Below, piece by piece: positions 1 to 10,891 of a DNA stretch of 64,000 bases. The notes beneath the pieces were generated by a model. It worked only from the letters and a program-made list of their open reading frames with translations. It searched no databases and was not told where the DNA came from. Numbering within the stretch: position 1 is the stretch's first letter; every line of letters begins with the position of its first letter. This DNA is from Synaphobranchus kaupii (Eukaryota; Chordata; Actinopteri; Anguilliformes; Synaphobranchidae). The stretch spans positions 112,660,302 to 112,724,301 of the forward strand of contig CM056380.1 of assembly GCA_029718625.1 (NCBI GenBank), in the 5' to 3' direction. Made by a program: the position numbers and the translations under genes.

Positions 1-1307
1 GTTCAAACTCTAGTTCAGTGAAGTTCAGTCAAGCTTCCAGGTCCTGTTTCAATGGAAGTTCCATTGTTATTCAGAGCGTATGTTTTGTGTGAGGCTGTAT
101 TGAGATGTTCAGGGATTATTAGAAGCAGAGCACCGGGCTCAGCACATGCTTGGTTGCCTGTGTCGTTGAGTTTGATGGAAAACAGGGCTTTCTACTTCCA
201 GAGACAAAGCATGTCCCGATGTTGGCCAACTACTTCATGTTTGAAAGGCTGTCTCTTCTGGTACTGGCCCGAGTTTATTAAACTGCCGTTTCAAATGGAC
301 TGCAATACTGGACTTATTAGCCTTCCGGCAATGGCAGGACGGTGGCGGAAAAATTATGCCCTTATAAAACCTACCTAATGAAAGGTTTAAGTTCCCTGAC
401 ATTTTAACCAACCAAGTTTTTTCTGCCAAGTCAAACAGCACTAAAACAAAAAAAATATATATATTTTTTCCACGCTCAATGAATCTTGCGTATTAATAAC
501 ACCTTTATGGAGTAAGAGGCCTTCAAAGTGTGCACAGATACAGCATTCAGTATGCTGACTGGAAACTTCTGGGTGGTATTGGGCTGTCATCGCTGGGGCG
601 TTTAACCAAACTGTCGAAGGGTGTTTGGACGCTACAAGTCAAACACCACTCAACTCAGAAGGAGGAGGATTCAGCCGAACCACAATACTCTTTCTTGAAT
701 GACACAAACGACAATAAGTTTGGCATGAAAACATTGCTGGTCAAAGCGATATTTGCTAAAAATGTGTTATTGTAGTTAAGGCCAAGATGTATCAATAAAA
801 ACATCAACAGTTAGCTTATTTTTAAAAATGTTCCCAGTACCGCACAGTTAAAAAAATAAATAAAAAAAAAACTAGAATTGGAAACACAGCTGTATCGCAA
901 TACCCGAGTCATGAGATTAACAACTCATATAAATGATGTAATTAATAAAGAACTTAATTATGTGGCTATGCAAGCTTTCCAATACAGTTTCGACATATTA
1001 TCACCTTAAAAACCAGCTCTATCACCCCTTAGGAAAGACTAATATGATTAATCAAGTGTGATTAAGAAATGCTAGAAATGATCGTGTACATTTACAAACT
1101 AACATGGAGGCCACAACGCCGCCCTGTATCAGAAAGGAGGAAAAACAGGAACTTTGCTCACATTTTACAAAAAAATCTCCAGAATCTGGCTTATTAGAAA
1201 CATCTATACCAGCAGAATATTTACTTTTGGAAGTAGTTTATCATTTTTAAATTATCCTCGTAAGACAGCACAGAATATAAATTCAATGTTTGGACTTGAA
1301 CTCGCCA
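1..1307. other. Non-coding flank, AT-rich, no gene seen
   Basis: Short open frames exist on both strands but none has a recognisable domain or a gene-like setting. The stretch from about 780 to 1260 is AT-rich with several A runs. I see no RNA gene and no clear transposon end here. It directly precedes the 37/39-bp array. Confidence 0.5.
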
Positions 1308-3905
1308 ACAATCACCTGACCACACTCCTACCCAGAGTGCTCTTCTACAATCACCTGATCACACTCCTACCCAGTGCTCTTCTACAATCACCTGACCACA
1401 CTCCTACCCAGAGTGCTCTTCTACAATCACCTGACCACACTCCTACCCAGAGTGCTCTTCTACAATCACCTGATCACACTCCTACCCAGAGTGCTCTTCT
1501 ACAATCACCTGACCACACTCCTACCCAGTGCTCTTCTACAATCACCTGACCACACTCCTACCCAGTGCTCTTCTACAATCACCTGACCACACTCCTACCC
1601 AGAGTGCTCTTCTACAATCACCTGATCACACTCCTACCCAGAGTGCTCTTCTACAATCACCTGACCACACTCCTACCCAGTGCTCTTCTACAATCACCTG
1701 ACCACACTCCTACCCAGTGCTCTTCTACAATCACCTGATCACACTCCTACCCAGTGCTCTTCTACAATCACCTGATCACACTCCTACCCAGAGTGCTCTT
1801 CTACAATCACCTGACCACACTCCTACCCAGTGCTCTTCTACAATCACCTGACCACACTCCTACCCAGTGCTCTTCTACAATCACCTGATCACACTCCTAC
1901 CCAGTGCTCTTCTACAATCACCTGACCACACTCCTACCCAGTGCTCTTCTACAATCACCTGACCACACTCCTACCCAGTGCTCTTCTACAATCACCTGAC
2001 CACACTCCTACCCAGTGCTCTTCTACAATCACCTGATCACACTCCTACCCAGTGCTCTTCTACAATCACCTGACCACACTCCTACCCAGTGCTCTTCTAC
2101 AATCACCTGATCACACTCCTACCCAGAGTGCTCTTCTACAATCACCTGATCACACTCCTACCCAGAGTGCTCTTCTACAATCACCTGACCACACTCCTAC
2201 CCAGAGTGCTCTTCTACAATCACCTGACCACACTCCTACCCAGAGTGCTCTTCTACAATCACCTGATCACTCTCCTACCCAGAGTGCTCTTCTACAGTAA
2301 CCTGACCACACTCCTACCCAGAGTGCTCTTCTACAATCACCTGATCACACTCCTACCCAGAGTGCTCTTCTACAAACACCTGATCACACTCCTACCCAGT
2401 GCTCTTCTACAATCACCTGACCACACTCCTACCCAGAGTGCTCTTCTACAATCACCTGATCACACTCCTACCCAGTGCTCTTCTACAATCACCTGATCAC
2501 ACTCCTACCCAGAGTGCTCTTCTACAATCACCTGACCACACTCCTACCCAGAGTGCTCTTCTACAATCACCTGATCACTCTCCTACCCAGAGTGCTCTTC
2601 TACAGTAACCTGATCACACTCCTACCCAGAGTGCTCTTCTACAATCACCTGATCACACTCCTACCCAGAGTGCTCTTCTACAATCACCTGACCACACTCC
2701 TACCCAGAGTGCTCTTCTACAATCACCTGACCACACTCCTACCCAGAGTGCTCTTCTACAATCACCTGATCACTCTCCTACCCAGAGTGCTCTTCTACAG
2801 TAACCTGACCACACTCCTACCCAGAGTGCTCTTCTACAATCACCTGATCACACTCCTACCCAGAGTGCTCTTCTACAAACACCTGATCACACTCCTACCC
2901 AGTGCTCTTCTACAATCACCTGACCACACTCCTACCCAGAGTGCTCTTCTACAATCACCTGATCACACTCCTACCCAGAGTGCTCTTCTACAATCACCTG
3001 ACCACACTCCTACCCAGTGCTCTTCTACAATCACCTGACCACACTCCTACCCAGAGTGCTCTTCTACAATCACCTGATCACTCTCCTACCCAGAGTGCTC
3101 TTCTACAGTAACCTGACCACACTCCTACCCAGAGTGCTCTTCTACAATCACCTGATCACACTCCTACCCAGAGTGCTCTTCTACAAACACCTGATCACAC
3201 TCCTACCCAGTGCTCTTCTACAATCACCTGACCACACTCCTACCCAGAGTGCTCTTCTACAATCACCTGACCACACTCCTACCCAGAGTGCTCTTCTACA
3301 ATCACCTGATCACTCTCCTACCCAGAGTGCTCTTCTACAATCACCTGACCACACTCCTACCCAGTGCTCTTCTACAATCACCTGATCACACTCCTACCCA
3401 GAGTGCTCTTCTACAAACACCTGATCACACTCCTACCCAGAGTGCTCTTCTACAATCACCTGACCACACTCCTACCCAGAGTGCTCTTCTACAATCACCT
3501 GATCACACTCCTACCCAGAGTGCTCTTCTACAATCACCTGATCACTCTCCTACCCAGTGCTCTTCTACAATCACCTGACCACACTCCTACCCAGAGTGCT
3601 CTTCTACAATCACCTGACCACACTCCTACCCAGAGTGCTCTTCTACAATCACCTGATCACACTCCTACCCAGAGTGCTCTTCTACAATCACCTGATCACA
3701 CTCCTACCCAGTGCTCTTCTACAATCACCTGACCACACTCCTACCCAGAGTGCTCTTCTACAATCACCTGACCACACTCCTACCCAATGCTCTTCTACAA
3801 TCACCTGATCACACTCCTACCCACAGTACTCTTCTACAATCACCTGATCACACTCCTACCCAGAGTGCTCTTCTACAATCACCTGACCACACTCCTACCC
3901 AGAGT
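1308..3905. repeat. 37/39-bp minisatellite, about 68 units, with higher-order structure
   Basis: A 2.6-kb uninterrupted tandem array. The unit begins CACCTGACCACACTCCTACC and ends in GTGCTCTTCTACAAT. Two length classes differ by an AG dinucleotide (CCCAGAGTGC, 39 bp; CCCAGTGC, 37 bp). Point variants also recur: GATCAC for GACCAC, CTCTCC for CACTCC, TACAGTAACC and TACAAACACC for TACAATCACC. Rare variants recur 308 bp apart, which equals six 39-bp plus two 37-bp units. Most units hold an E-box core CACCTG. Open frames of up to 187 codons through the array come from the stop-poor unit and shift frame at each 37-bp unit, so I do not treat them as genes. The last units near 3785-3905 are more diverged, as expected at an array edge. 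Confidence 0.97.
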
Positions 3906-3927
3906 ATTATGTATGTAAAACACATTG

Positions 3928-4190
3928 GGTCCGTCCCAATACTCAAAAAATGCATCCTCCTTTCCTCCACTACCACCTCATCTCCTCCGTGCCCTGGAAT
4001 CCTAATCTAATGTTGCTGATTAGATATTAACGTCCCAACGTGAACCGCAATGTCAGGTACATTGTATACTGTACTTGCAACTACTTGTACTTGAAACTTA
4101 CAGGCAGTTTTGCATACTTCAGGGTAGGAGTTGAGTGGAGGAGACGAGTGGAGGAAACGAGGTGAGGAGCGAAAAATATTGGGATGCACC
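3928..4190. mobile_element. Short TIR element (MITE-like), about 263 bp
   Basis: The left end GGTCCGTCCCAATACT matches the reverse complement of the right end, GGTGCATCCCAATATT. Inside both ends lies a pyrimidine-rich sub-terminal stretch (TCCTCC-type) that is also roughly inverted. There is no coding capacity, so it would be non-autonomous. Ends of this type are common in teleost DNA transposons, but I cannot assign the superfamily. No clear target-site duplication is visible. It sits 23 bp past the end of the minisatellite. Confidence 0.6.
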
Positions 4191-4530
4191 TATTGAGTGA
4201 GTGTGATCATGTGACTGTACAGGGGTGCTCTGGTTAGGAGTGTGATCAAATAATTCTAAAAGAGTACATTAAATGACACCAAACATTAATTATTATGAAC
4301 TATAACAAATTATGAAGTAGCTATAAAGAGACTTGAAACCTTGCTTCAGCAATGAAAACTCACACAATATAACGCATATACAATATTAGGGATGCAATAA
4401 ACGGATGATATGAAATGCTACATCAGGAGAAGGAGGGATAAACTGAGGCGCTACACGTTCAGAAAAGCCAGCTATTTCAGTGAAAGCCTCTCCACAGTCC
4501 AGGGTCACTGCCTCTAAAAATAACAAGCCC
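4191..4530. other. Non-coding, no feature recognised
   Basis: Moderately AT-rich single-copy sequence between the TIR element and a CA microsatellite. No open frame or inverted repeat worth naming was found. Confidence 0.4.
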
Positions 4531-4573
4531 CACACACACACACACACACACACACGACGGCGGCGGCGGCGGC
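4531..4573. repeat. Compound microsatellite (CA)n then (CGG)n
   Basis: About twelve CA dinucleotides (4531-4555) run directly into a GACGGCGGCGG-type trinucleotide run (4556-4573). Confidence 0.95.
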
Positions 4574-5440
4574 TTCCTTTACGCCCCTAAAAAAGCCCCA
4601 ATTAATTTATCAATCTGGAGTCCCTGTCAGAGCCCTTCCTCTCAGCGCCCCTCAGCGGCACATCGTCCATTATCAGCCCCCTTCCCAGCATCCCCGGCTG
4701 CTCTGTAATTACACCTCGTCCTCTGACAACTTGTATGATTGTTTTCCCTAGCAGTACATTACTTCGTTAGTACTCTTCCCGTATACGTTATTTTTAAAAA
4801 CCCGTCACTTTGGCCCCCGGACCCGTCCCCGATTCAAGCTCGTCTGTTTATCATAACAATCATTAATAACTGTCGCTCCCTTGTCATCAATTTAACAAAC
4901 CGGTTCCCTCATTAGCATGTTCCAGCATTTGTTCCCGCGGAAGAAGGGCTGATTATTTCCTACAACAGGCCAGAGCCAATTACTCGGGCGAAATGGAGGC
5001 GCATTAATCAAAACTTAACAAGGTGGCAAATTTAAAGATATCAGATTGCAAAAGACAGCATAACTAATATGTCACTGTCAGGGGGAGCTGCATAGGTGCG
5101 CCGCGACCCGCGCTAAATATATCCCCCTTTTGCGTCGTCCGTGTGAATTTGGACGTTTCATACGATCTGACAACTGTCAAATGGAGAGGGGGGCAAGGGA
5201 TTGGGCAGGGGCCTTTTCAGGACATTTGTGTGCTCTGGCAGGGGGGCTGGAAACAAGGGAGGGGTTTTGGGAGGGTTTTGGGGGGGTAGAGGGGGGTGAT
5301 GGGAAACGTTGACCGCGCGTCTGTCCGGGCCAGCGAGCGGCAGTTTGTTTTCTTTTACACTTGAAACGACGGCGCTCACCGTTCACCGCCCGAGAGCTGC
5401 ATCAGAACCAGCTGCAAACACACAAAGCCCAGCGCTCCCC
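4574..5440. promoter_or_regulatory. Candidate conserved non-coding block (unverified)
   Basis: Single-copy, mixed-composition DNA with many TAATTA/ATTAAT/TTAATC cores, for example near 4600, 4863-4872 and 5005. It also has a TATTTTTAAAAA stretch near 4790 and a more CpG-rich part from 5095. No open frame of note. This texture resembles enhancers around vertebrate developmental genes. That is inference from composition only, and conservation was not tested. Confidence 0.25.
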
Positions 5441-5459
5441 AAAACATGCTGATGATACA

Positions 5460-7520
5460 AGCCGGGACGGGCTGGGCCGGGTTGGGCTGGGGGCCAGGTT
5501 GGGCTGGGTTGAGCCAGGCCGGGTTGGGCTGGGGGCCAGGCTGGGCTGGGCTGGGCTGGGCTGGGTTGGGCTGGGGGTCAGGTTGGGCTGGGCCGGGTTG
5601 GGCTGGGGGCCAGGTTGGGCTGGGGGCCAGTTTCGGCTGGGCCAGGCTGGGCCGGGTTGGGCTGGGGGCCAGGTTCGGCTGGGTTGGGCTGGGTGCCAGG
5701 TTCAGCTGGGCCGGGTTGGGCTGGGTTGGGCTGGGGGCCAGGTTCGGCTGGGTTGAGCCGGGCCGGGTTGGGCTGGGGGCCAGGTTGGGCTGGGCTGGGG
5801 GCCAGGTTGGGCTGGGTTGAGCCGGGCCGGGTTGGGCTGGGGGCCAGGTTCGGCTGGGTTGGGCTGGGTGCCAGGTTCAGCTGGGCCGGGTTGGGCTGGG
5901 TTGGGCTGGGGGCCAGGTTCGGCTGGGTTGAGCCGGGCCGGGTTGGGCTGGGGGCCAGGTTGGGCTGGGCTGGGGGCCAGGTTGGGCTGGGTTGAGCCGG
6001 GCCGGGTTGGGCTGGGGGTCAGGTTGGGCCGGGTTGGGCTGGGGGCCAGGTTGGGCTGGGGGCCAGGTTGGGCTGGGTTGGGCTGGGGGCCAGGTTGGGC
6101 TGGGTTGGGCTGGGGGCCAGGTTGGGCTGGGTTGAGCCGGGCCGGGTTGGGCTGGGGGTCAGGTTAGGCTGGGTTGGGCTGGGGGCCAGGTTGGGCTGGG
6201 TTGGGCTGGGGGCCAGGTTGGGCTGGGCTGGGGGCCAGGTTGGGCTGGGTTGGGCTGGGGGTCAGGTTGGGCTGGGTTGGGCTGGGGGTCAGGTTGGGCT
6301 GGGTTGGGCTGGGTTGGGCTGGGGGTCAGGTTGGGCTGGGTTGGGCTGGGGGTCAGGTTGGGCTGGGTTGGGCTGGGGGTCAGGTTGGGCTGGGTTGGGC
6401 TGGGGGTCAGGTTGGGCTGGGTTGGGCTGGGGGTCAGGTTGGGCTGGGTTGGGCTGGGGGTCAGGTTGGGCTGGGTTGGGCTGGGGGTCAGGTTGGGCTG
6501 GGTTGGGCTGGGTTGGGCTGGGGGCCAGGTTGGGCTGGGTTGGGCTGGGGGTCAGGTTGGGCTGGGTTGGGCTGGGGGTCAGGTTGGGCTGGGTTGGGCT
6601 GGGTTGGGCTGGGGGTCAGGTTGGGCTGGGTTGGGCTGGGGGTCAGGTTGGGCTGGGTTGGGCTGGGGGTCAGGTTGGGCTGGGTTGGGCTGGGGGTCAG
6701 GTTGGGCTGGGTTGGGCTGGGTTGGGCTGGGGGCCAGGTTGGGCTGGGTTGGGCTGGGGGTCAGGTTGGGCTGGGGGCCAGGTTGGGCTGGGTTGGGCTG
6801 GGGGCCAGGTTGGGCTGGGTTGGGCTGGGGGCCAGGTTGGGCTGGGTTGGGCTGGGGGCCAGGTTGGGCTGGGTTGGGCTCGGGGCCAGGTTGGGTTGGG
6901 CTGGGGGTCAGGTTGGGTTGGGCTGGGTTGGGCTGGGGGCCAGGTTGGGCTGGGTTGGGCTGGGGGCCAGGTTGGGTTGGGCTGGGGGTCAGGTTGGGTT
7001 GGGCTGGATTGGGCTGGGGGTCAGGTTGGGCTGGGTTGGGCTGGGGGCCAGGTTGGGCTGGGTTGGGCTGGGGGCCAGGTTGGGTTGGGCTGGGGGTCAG
7101 GTTGGGTTGGGCTGGGTTGGGCTGGGGGCCAGGTTGGGCTGGGGGCCAGGTTGGGTTGGGCTGGGGGTCAGGTTGGGTTGGGCTGGGTTGGGCTGGGGGT
7201 CAGGTTGGGCTGGGTTGGGCTGGGGGCCAGGTTGGGCTGGGTTGGGCTGGGGGCCAGGTTGGGTTGGGCTGGGGGTCAGGTTGGGTTGGGCTGGGTTGGG
7301 CTGGGGGCCAGGTTGGGCTGGGTTGGGCTGGGGGCCAGGTTGGGTTGGGCTGGGGGTCAGGTTGGGTTGGGCTGGGTTGGGCTGGGGGTCAGGTTGGGCT
7401 GGGTTGGGCTGGGGGTCAGGTTGGGCTGGGTTGGGCTGGGTTGGGCTGGGTTGGGCTGGGGGTCAGGTTGGGCTGGGGGTCAGGTTGGGCTGGGGGCCAG
7501 GCTGGGTTGGGGGCCAGGTG
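5460..7520. repeat. G-rich 27-bp minisatellite with G-quadruplex motif per unit
   Basis: A 2.06-kb array. The commonest unit is 27 bp: CAGGTTGGGCTGGG followed by TTGGGCTGGGGGT (or ...GGGGGC). Shorter 17-bp and 22-bp forms occur. Almost every unit contains four G runs of at least three separated by two bases, which fits the G3N1-7 quadruplex rule. Three zones are visible: a heterogeneous 5' part with GAGCCGGGCCGG variants (5460-6170), a homogenised 27-bp core (about 6175-6730), and a 3' part mixing 22- and 27-bp units (about 6890-7500). The G-rich strand is the plus strand. The unit has no stop codon and 27 is a multiple of three, so frames of 465-511 codons are open; they encode only Gly/Trp/Leu-rich repeats and I reject them as genes. 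Confidence 0.97.
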
Positions 7521-8477
7521 CCAGGAGCAGGCCTTTCCCTTTCCTTACATCTTTCTTTATTCTTCTCTTTTACACGGCCAACTTTTTTTTCCGGTCACGT
7601 TAAAACAAAAACGGTCCATTTCGGAGAACAACATGAAAGGGGTTTGAACCCCACACTAATGTGCATCGAGCTTGATTGTTTATGAATTGTGACTCAATTT
7701 CACCGCATAACAACCACATGGATCTGGGCTATATAGCGCTCTATATTACGCTTATTTGACAGTCTTCCAACATTTTTCCCTTTCCACAGATATTATGGAG
7801 GAAAAATGTAACAACCAGAAATAATAGAGGGACAAAAGAACAATGACTAGAAAATAATTTATGATCTAGATTCATTCTTTATTACAGTACACAGCACAGT
7901 ATTACATTTCAGTCTTCAAACCAAAATAAAATCTTAATCATAATGTTCTTCCTTCATAATTCTAGATATGCTTTACAGCATAACTCTCTGTATATAGGAC
8001 TTAAATTATAATGCTAATTAAAATGACATAAATATGAATGAATGTGGTAAATATGCACTTTTAATCCATCCATGTAGTGCGGCTGTTAATCTTACTATAA
8101 CAAATCCTGAATGTGCTTGTAATCGCAAGTGATCAATTTATATAGTGATATGCTGTTTAGTTCTCTATAAAATGTCTCTTTTAATTGAATATGTGCACAT
8201 ACAGTATTAAACAGCATCAGCCCTTTCAGCACAGAGCATATAGTTCAGCTCTTGAGCAGAAAGCTCGTAGGATATGAATTATGGCAGTTATATAGAATAA
8301 GCTCATGAGTACACCCGATTCCTGTTTGTTTGCATTTTCCATATTTATAGCTTCAGTTTTATAGCTTTCACGGATCAAATATATTTTGGCAACAGACCAA
8401 GATTACACTGCTTGACATACTTTACGTCCTACAGTTAAGAAATGTGTTTTCTGCAGTTTATACAAAAGTAAGCATTT
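7521..8477. other. AT-rich single-copy non-coding stretch
   Basis: AT-rich sequence with no long open frame on either strand and no obvious repeat. Several TTAATC/TAATTA-type cores occur around 7930-8120. It could be conserved non-coding DNA, but nothing in the sequence proves it. Confidence 0.35.
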
Positions 8478-8612
8478 ATTATGGGTAATGGGGTTAATGA
8501 GATTACTATGGGTAATAGGGGTTCATAAGCTTTTTTATGGCTAATGGGGGGTTCATAAGATTATTACAGGTAATAAGGGTTCATAAGGCTATTATGAGTT
8601 CATAAAGTTCAC
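8478..8612. repeat. Degenerate short tandem repeat, unit about 34 bp
   Basis: Four or so diverged copies built around TATGGGTAATGGGG followed by TTCATAAG. Copies differ by substitutions and small indels, so the array is old. Confidence 0.65.
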
Positions 8613-8869
8613 AAACAGAATAAGAATTTATGACAGTTGAACCCATTTTGGGGGCTGTAATATAAAGAGGCAGTAATTTAGCACTACTCATAGCAGCTAC
8701 TGCTTTAGCCATGTTTTAACCATCAGGCCACTCAACACTGCAAAGGGCAACAGGGCCATCGCAACAAATATAAACAGCACAGTAGGGTTTTGTCACTTAA
8801 TTCACACTGCTCTTTGTTTCAATAATACAACAGCAGCAAAAACAAGCCTTCATGACCTCTGACCCCAGT

Positions 8870-9065
8870 TAGGCTGACTGATTTTGCACTTGTGAACCCA
8901 CACCCGGAGCCGGCTGCCAGAGGAGGATCCTCCCAAGGATTCTTCCTACACGTCATCCGGGGAGTTTTTCCTTGCCATTGTCACCTCTGGCTTGGGGGTT
9001 TAGGCCACAGTAAACTGTGAAGCGTATTGTGACAAATGCTTTATAAAATTTGATTGATTGATTGA
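8870..9065 (+). mobile_element. Retroposon 3' segment with ATTG-type tail
   Basis: The block containing GGGAGTTTTTCCTTGCC, CACCTCTGGCTTGGGGG and TTTATAAAATTTGATTGATT matches, from memory, a 3' module very common in teleost genomes (GAGTTTTTCCTCGCCAC... ending in a TTGATTGATTGA tail). The tail at 9049-9065 is a short ATTG repeat, as expected for retroposition. I cannot give the exact family or a 5' end. Confidence 0.55.
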
Positions 9066-9843
9066 ATCAGAAAATGCTGTCCCTTACACGTAGACCACAT
9101 CTACGATCACTTTGCGTTAAACAACTTTTTATTCCAGAATGTTCTTTTCTCCTCAGTTTGGAATGGCCAGTTATGACAGCAGGCCCGTCTCCCCCCGTGA
9201 GTTTGGGGAGTGTGGAAACGTACCCTCTGAAACGCATGAAGCTGACCTGCGCATGTTTACACACTGCAGGCCGCCAGCCAGGTCGAGCGGCCATCACCCT
9301 GCATCTAGCGGCCATTACCCTGCACAGTCTTCAACCTGGCACAGGCAGACTGAACCTGGCTGAACAGACCTAAGCAATCAAATACCCAGCCAACTTAAAC
9401 CCTCCCTCCATGGACACAAGGCCAGTATGCAGCACCCAGAGGAACTCCACTCCAGACCGACCTGTTGGGAGAGGATCTAGTCTGTACTCTAAGTATGCAG
9501 GGAGTCTCCCATCCTGCATACTCCAACCAGGAGACTGGCTTAACACGTGTGACAGCGATGGATAAACACTTTATATAAACCTCTATAAATCATTTGAAAA
9601 GAAGTAAGCCTGCCCCCACTTCACCTGATATAAACTGTATGGACATTAATTCATTATGATGTGAATTTAAATTTTTCTAAATGTACATTTGACCATTGAA
9701 AAGCATGTCTTATGAATAAGTCTGCTCATTTAACATCACGCCAATGAATACATCTGAAAGCATGTCTGAAATAATTTAGAAGGCTGTACATGCACATGTA
9801 CTTACATTTGTAAGCATAAGGGGACATTATATATATATTATAA
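9066..9843. other. Non-coding, one small hairpin
   Basis: Open frames of 74-103 codons at 9062-9373 overlap on both strands without recognisable content. Near 9494-9524 a perfect 10-bp inverted repeat (AGTATGCAGG / CCTGCATACT) surrounds an 11-base loop. The rest is AT-rich and featureless. Confidence 0.4.
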
Positions 9844-10088
9844 GGGCAGCAGTGTAGTATAATGGTTAAGGAACTGGCCTTGTAACCGAAAGGTTGCAGG
9901 TTCGATTCCCAGGTAGGACACTGCCGTTGTACCCTTGAGCTAAAGATACTTAACCTGCATCGCTCCAGTATATATCCAGCTGTTTAAATGGATAATATGT
10001 AAAAAAAATTAAAATAAATAATAAAAAAAGTTGTGTAAGTTGCTCTGGATAGGAGCGTCTGCTAAATGCCTGCAATGTAATGTAATGT
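9844..10088 (+). mobile_element. tRNA-derived SINE (V-SINE / HAmo-like)
   Basis: The head is tRNA-like: an A-box-like TAGTATAATGG at 9855-9865 and a perfect B box GGTTCGATTCC at 9899-9909. The middle has CTCCAGTATATATCCAGCTG, and the 3' part has GTTGCTCTGGATAGGAGCG followed by TCTGCTAAATGCC. It ends in a (TGTAA)n tail. From known families, this central and 3' module is typical of the widespread fish V-SINE/HAmo group, whose 3' end is shared with a partner LINE. The internal promoter boxes look intact. An A-rich patch at 10000-10030 interrupts the body. It is unlikely to be a functional tRNA gene because the fold is degraded after the B box. Confidence 0.8.
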
Positions 10089-10430
10089 ATATATATATAT
10101 ACAGTATATATACACATAGACATATACACACACACACACACAGAAATTGTGCCGGATTCCTAGTCATGATCTTTTTAAAACACTATGAATATATGTAATA
10201 ACTTGCATTAACTTTCAAAAATAAATAATCTGTGAACTCTATCAGCGCTGAAGACCCAAACACCCCCCCCCCCCCCCCACTCCTCTTTCATGGCAGATTA
10301 ATTCCTCCATATGTTTTTTATTTGTTTTGCACGGGGCCTATTGCTCATTTGGAGCAGATGGATGCGAAAGCAAAGTTTCCCGCTCTTTAGCAGAAGTTAG
10401 CGAGGGTTATCTTTGGCAGCGTTCCCCTGG
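10089..10430. repeat. Low-complexity stretch: TA, CA and poly-C
   Basis: A (TA)n run at about 10087-10110 and (CA)n at about 10127-10141 directly follow the SINE tail. A run of about 18 Cs begins near 10262. The remainder is single-copy non-coding DNA. Confidence 0.8.
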
Positions 10431-10870
10431 CGATGAAGGATTAAGCGTCGCAGCTGTCTCTGTCCCGGGGATGATGCAGTGCGCCGGTCCGCCGCGTGAC
10501 AGCGCCGCTTAATCTTAATGTCCGCCCCTCCGCCGCGCCCGCGCGGGACAAAGCCAATCAGCGCCGGGGCCGCCGCCGGGACGGACCCCGCCGCCCGGCC
10601 CTGGGGTCTCTCGCCCTCCCCGGGCCCATTAATCAACTTCAGCCGCCCGGCCGCCGCCCCGCCGTGAGCTTCTCTCTCAAAGCGCAGCTGAGGCTGGCGG
10701 TGATGCATGCGCCGGCCCCCCCCCCCCGGGCGAGCGTCGGGAACGTCGGGAACGCTTATCGGATCGCGCGTAACGCCCGGTGTCGTGTCACCGAGGAGAG
10801 GGGGTGGGGGGGGGGGGGTTCGGACGTCCGTGACTTCCCCCTGCCAGGCCACCTAGCCGCTGTGTTTTAA
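10431..10870. promoter_or_regulatory. CpG island candidate
   Basis: Very high G+C with dense CpG, unlike the AT-rich surroundings, and with homopolymer C and G tracts near 10718 and 10803. Overlapping open frames on both strands (151 and 124 codons) reflect the lack of TA-containing stops in GC-rich DNA. No domain is recognisable. In vertebrates such islands usually mark promoters or Polycomb-regulated developmental loci. No TATA box, start codon context or first exon could be identified. Confidence 0.5.
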
Positions 10871-10891
10871 AACAATGTCCCCCCCAGCTGA

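Noticed and set aside
1154..4010. Many overlapping open frames of 69-187 codons with Leu-Phe-Tyr-Asn-His repeats
   Set aside because: They are direct translations of the 37/39-bp minisatellite. The two unit lengths shift the frame, and no domain or start context supports a gene.
5460..7520. Immunoglobulin switch-region-like sequence
   Set aside because: G-rich GGGCTGGG and GAGCC words recall mammalian switch repeats, but AGCT hotspots are missing, no constant-region exon is in view, and fish lack classical class switching.
5460..7520. Telomere or interstitial telomeric repeat
   Set aside because: The unit contains GGTTGGGCTGGG but no TTAGGG hexamer array.
5446..7685. Open frames of up to 511 codons (Gly-Trp-Leu repeats) in all plus-strand frames
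   Set aside because: Produced by a stop-free 27-bp repeat. All three frames are open, which is expected for a repeat and not for a gene.
9844..9920. Functional tRNA gene
   Set aside because: A and B boxes are present but the A box is imperfect, the acceptor arms do not pair convincingly, and the sequence continues into a SINE body.
10397..10870. 151- and 124-codon frames on opposite strands
   Set aside because: Overlapping frames in a CpG island; Pro/Arg/Ala-rich, no domain, expected from low stop frequency in GC-rich DNA.
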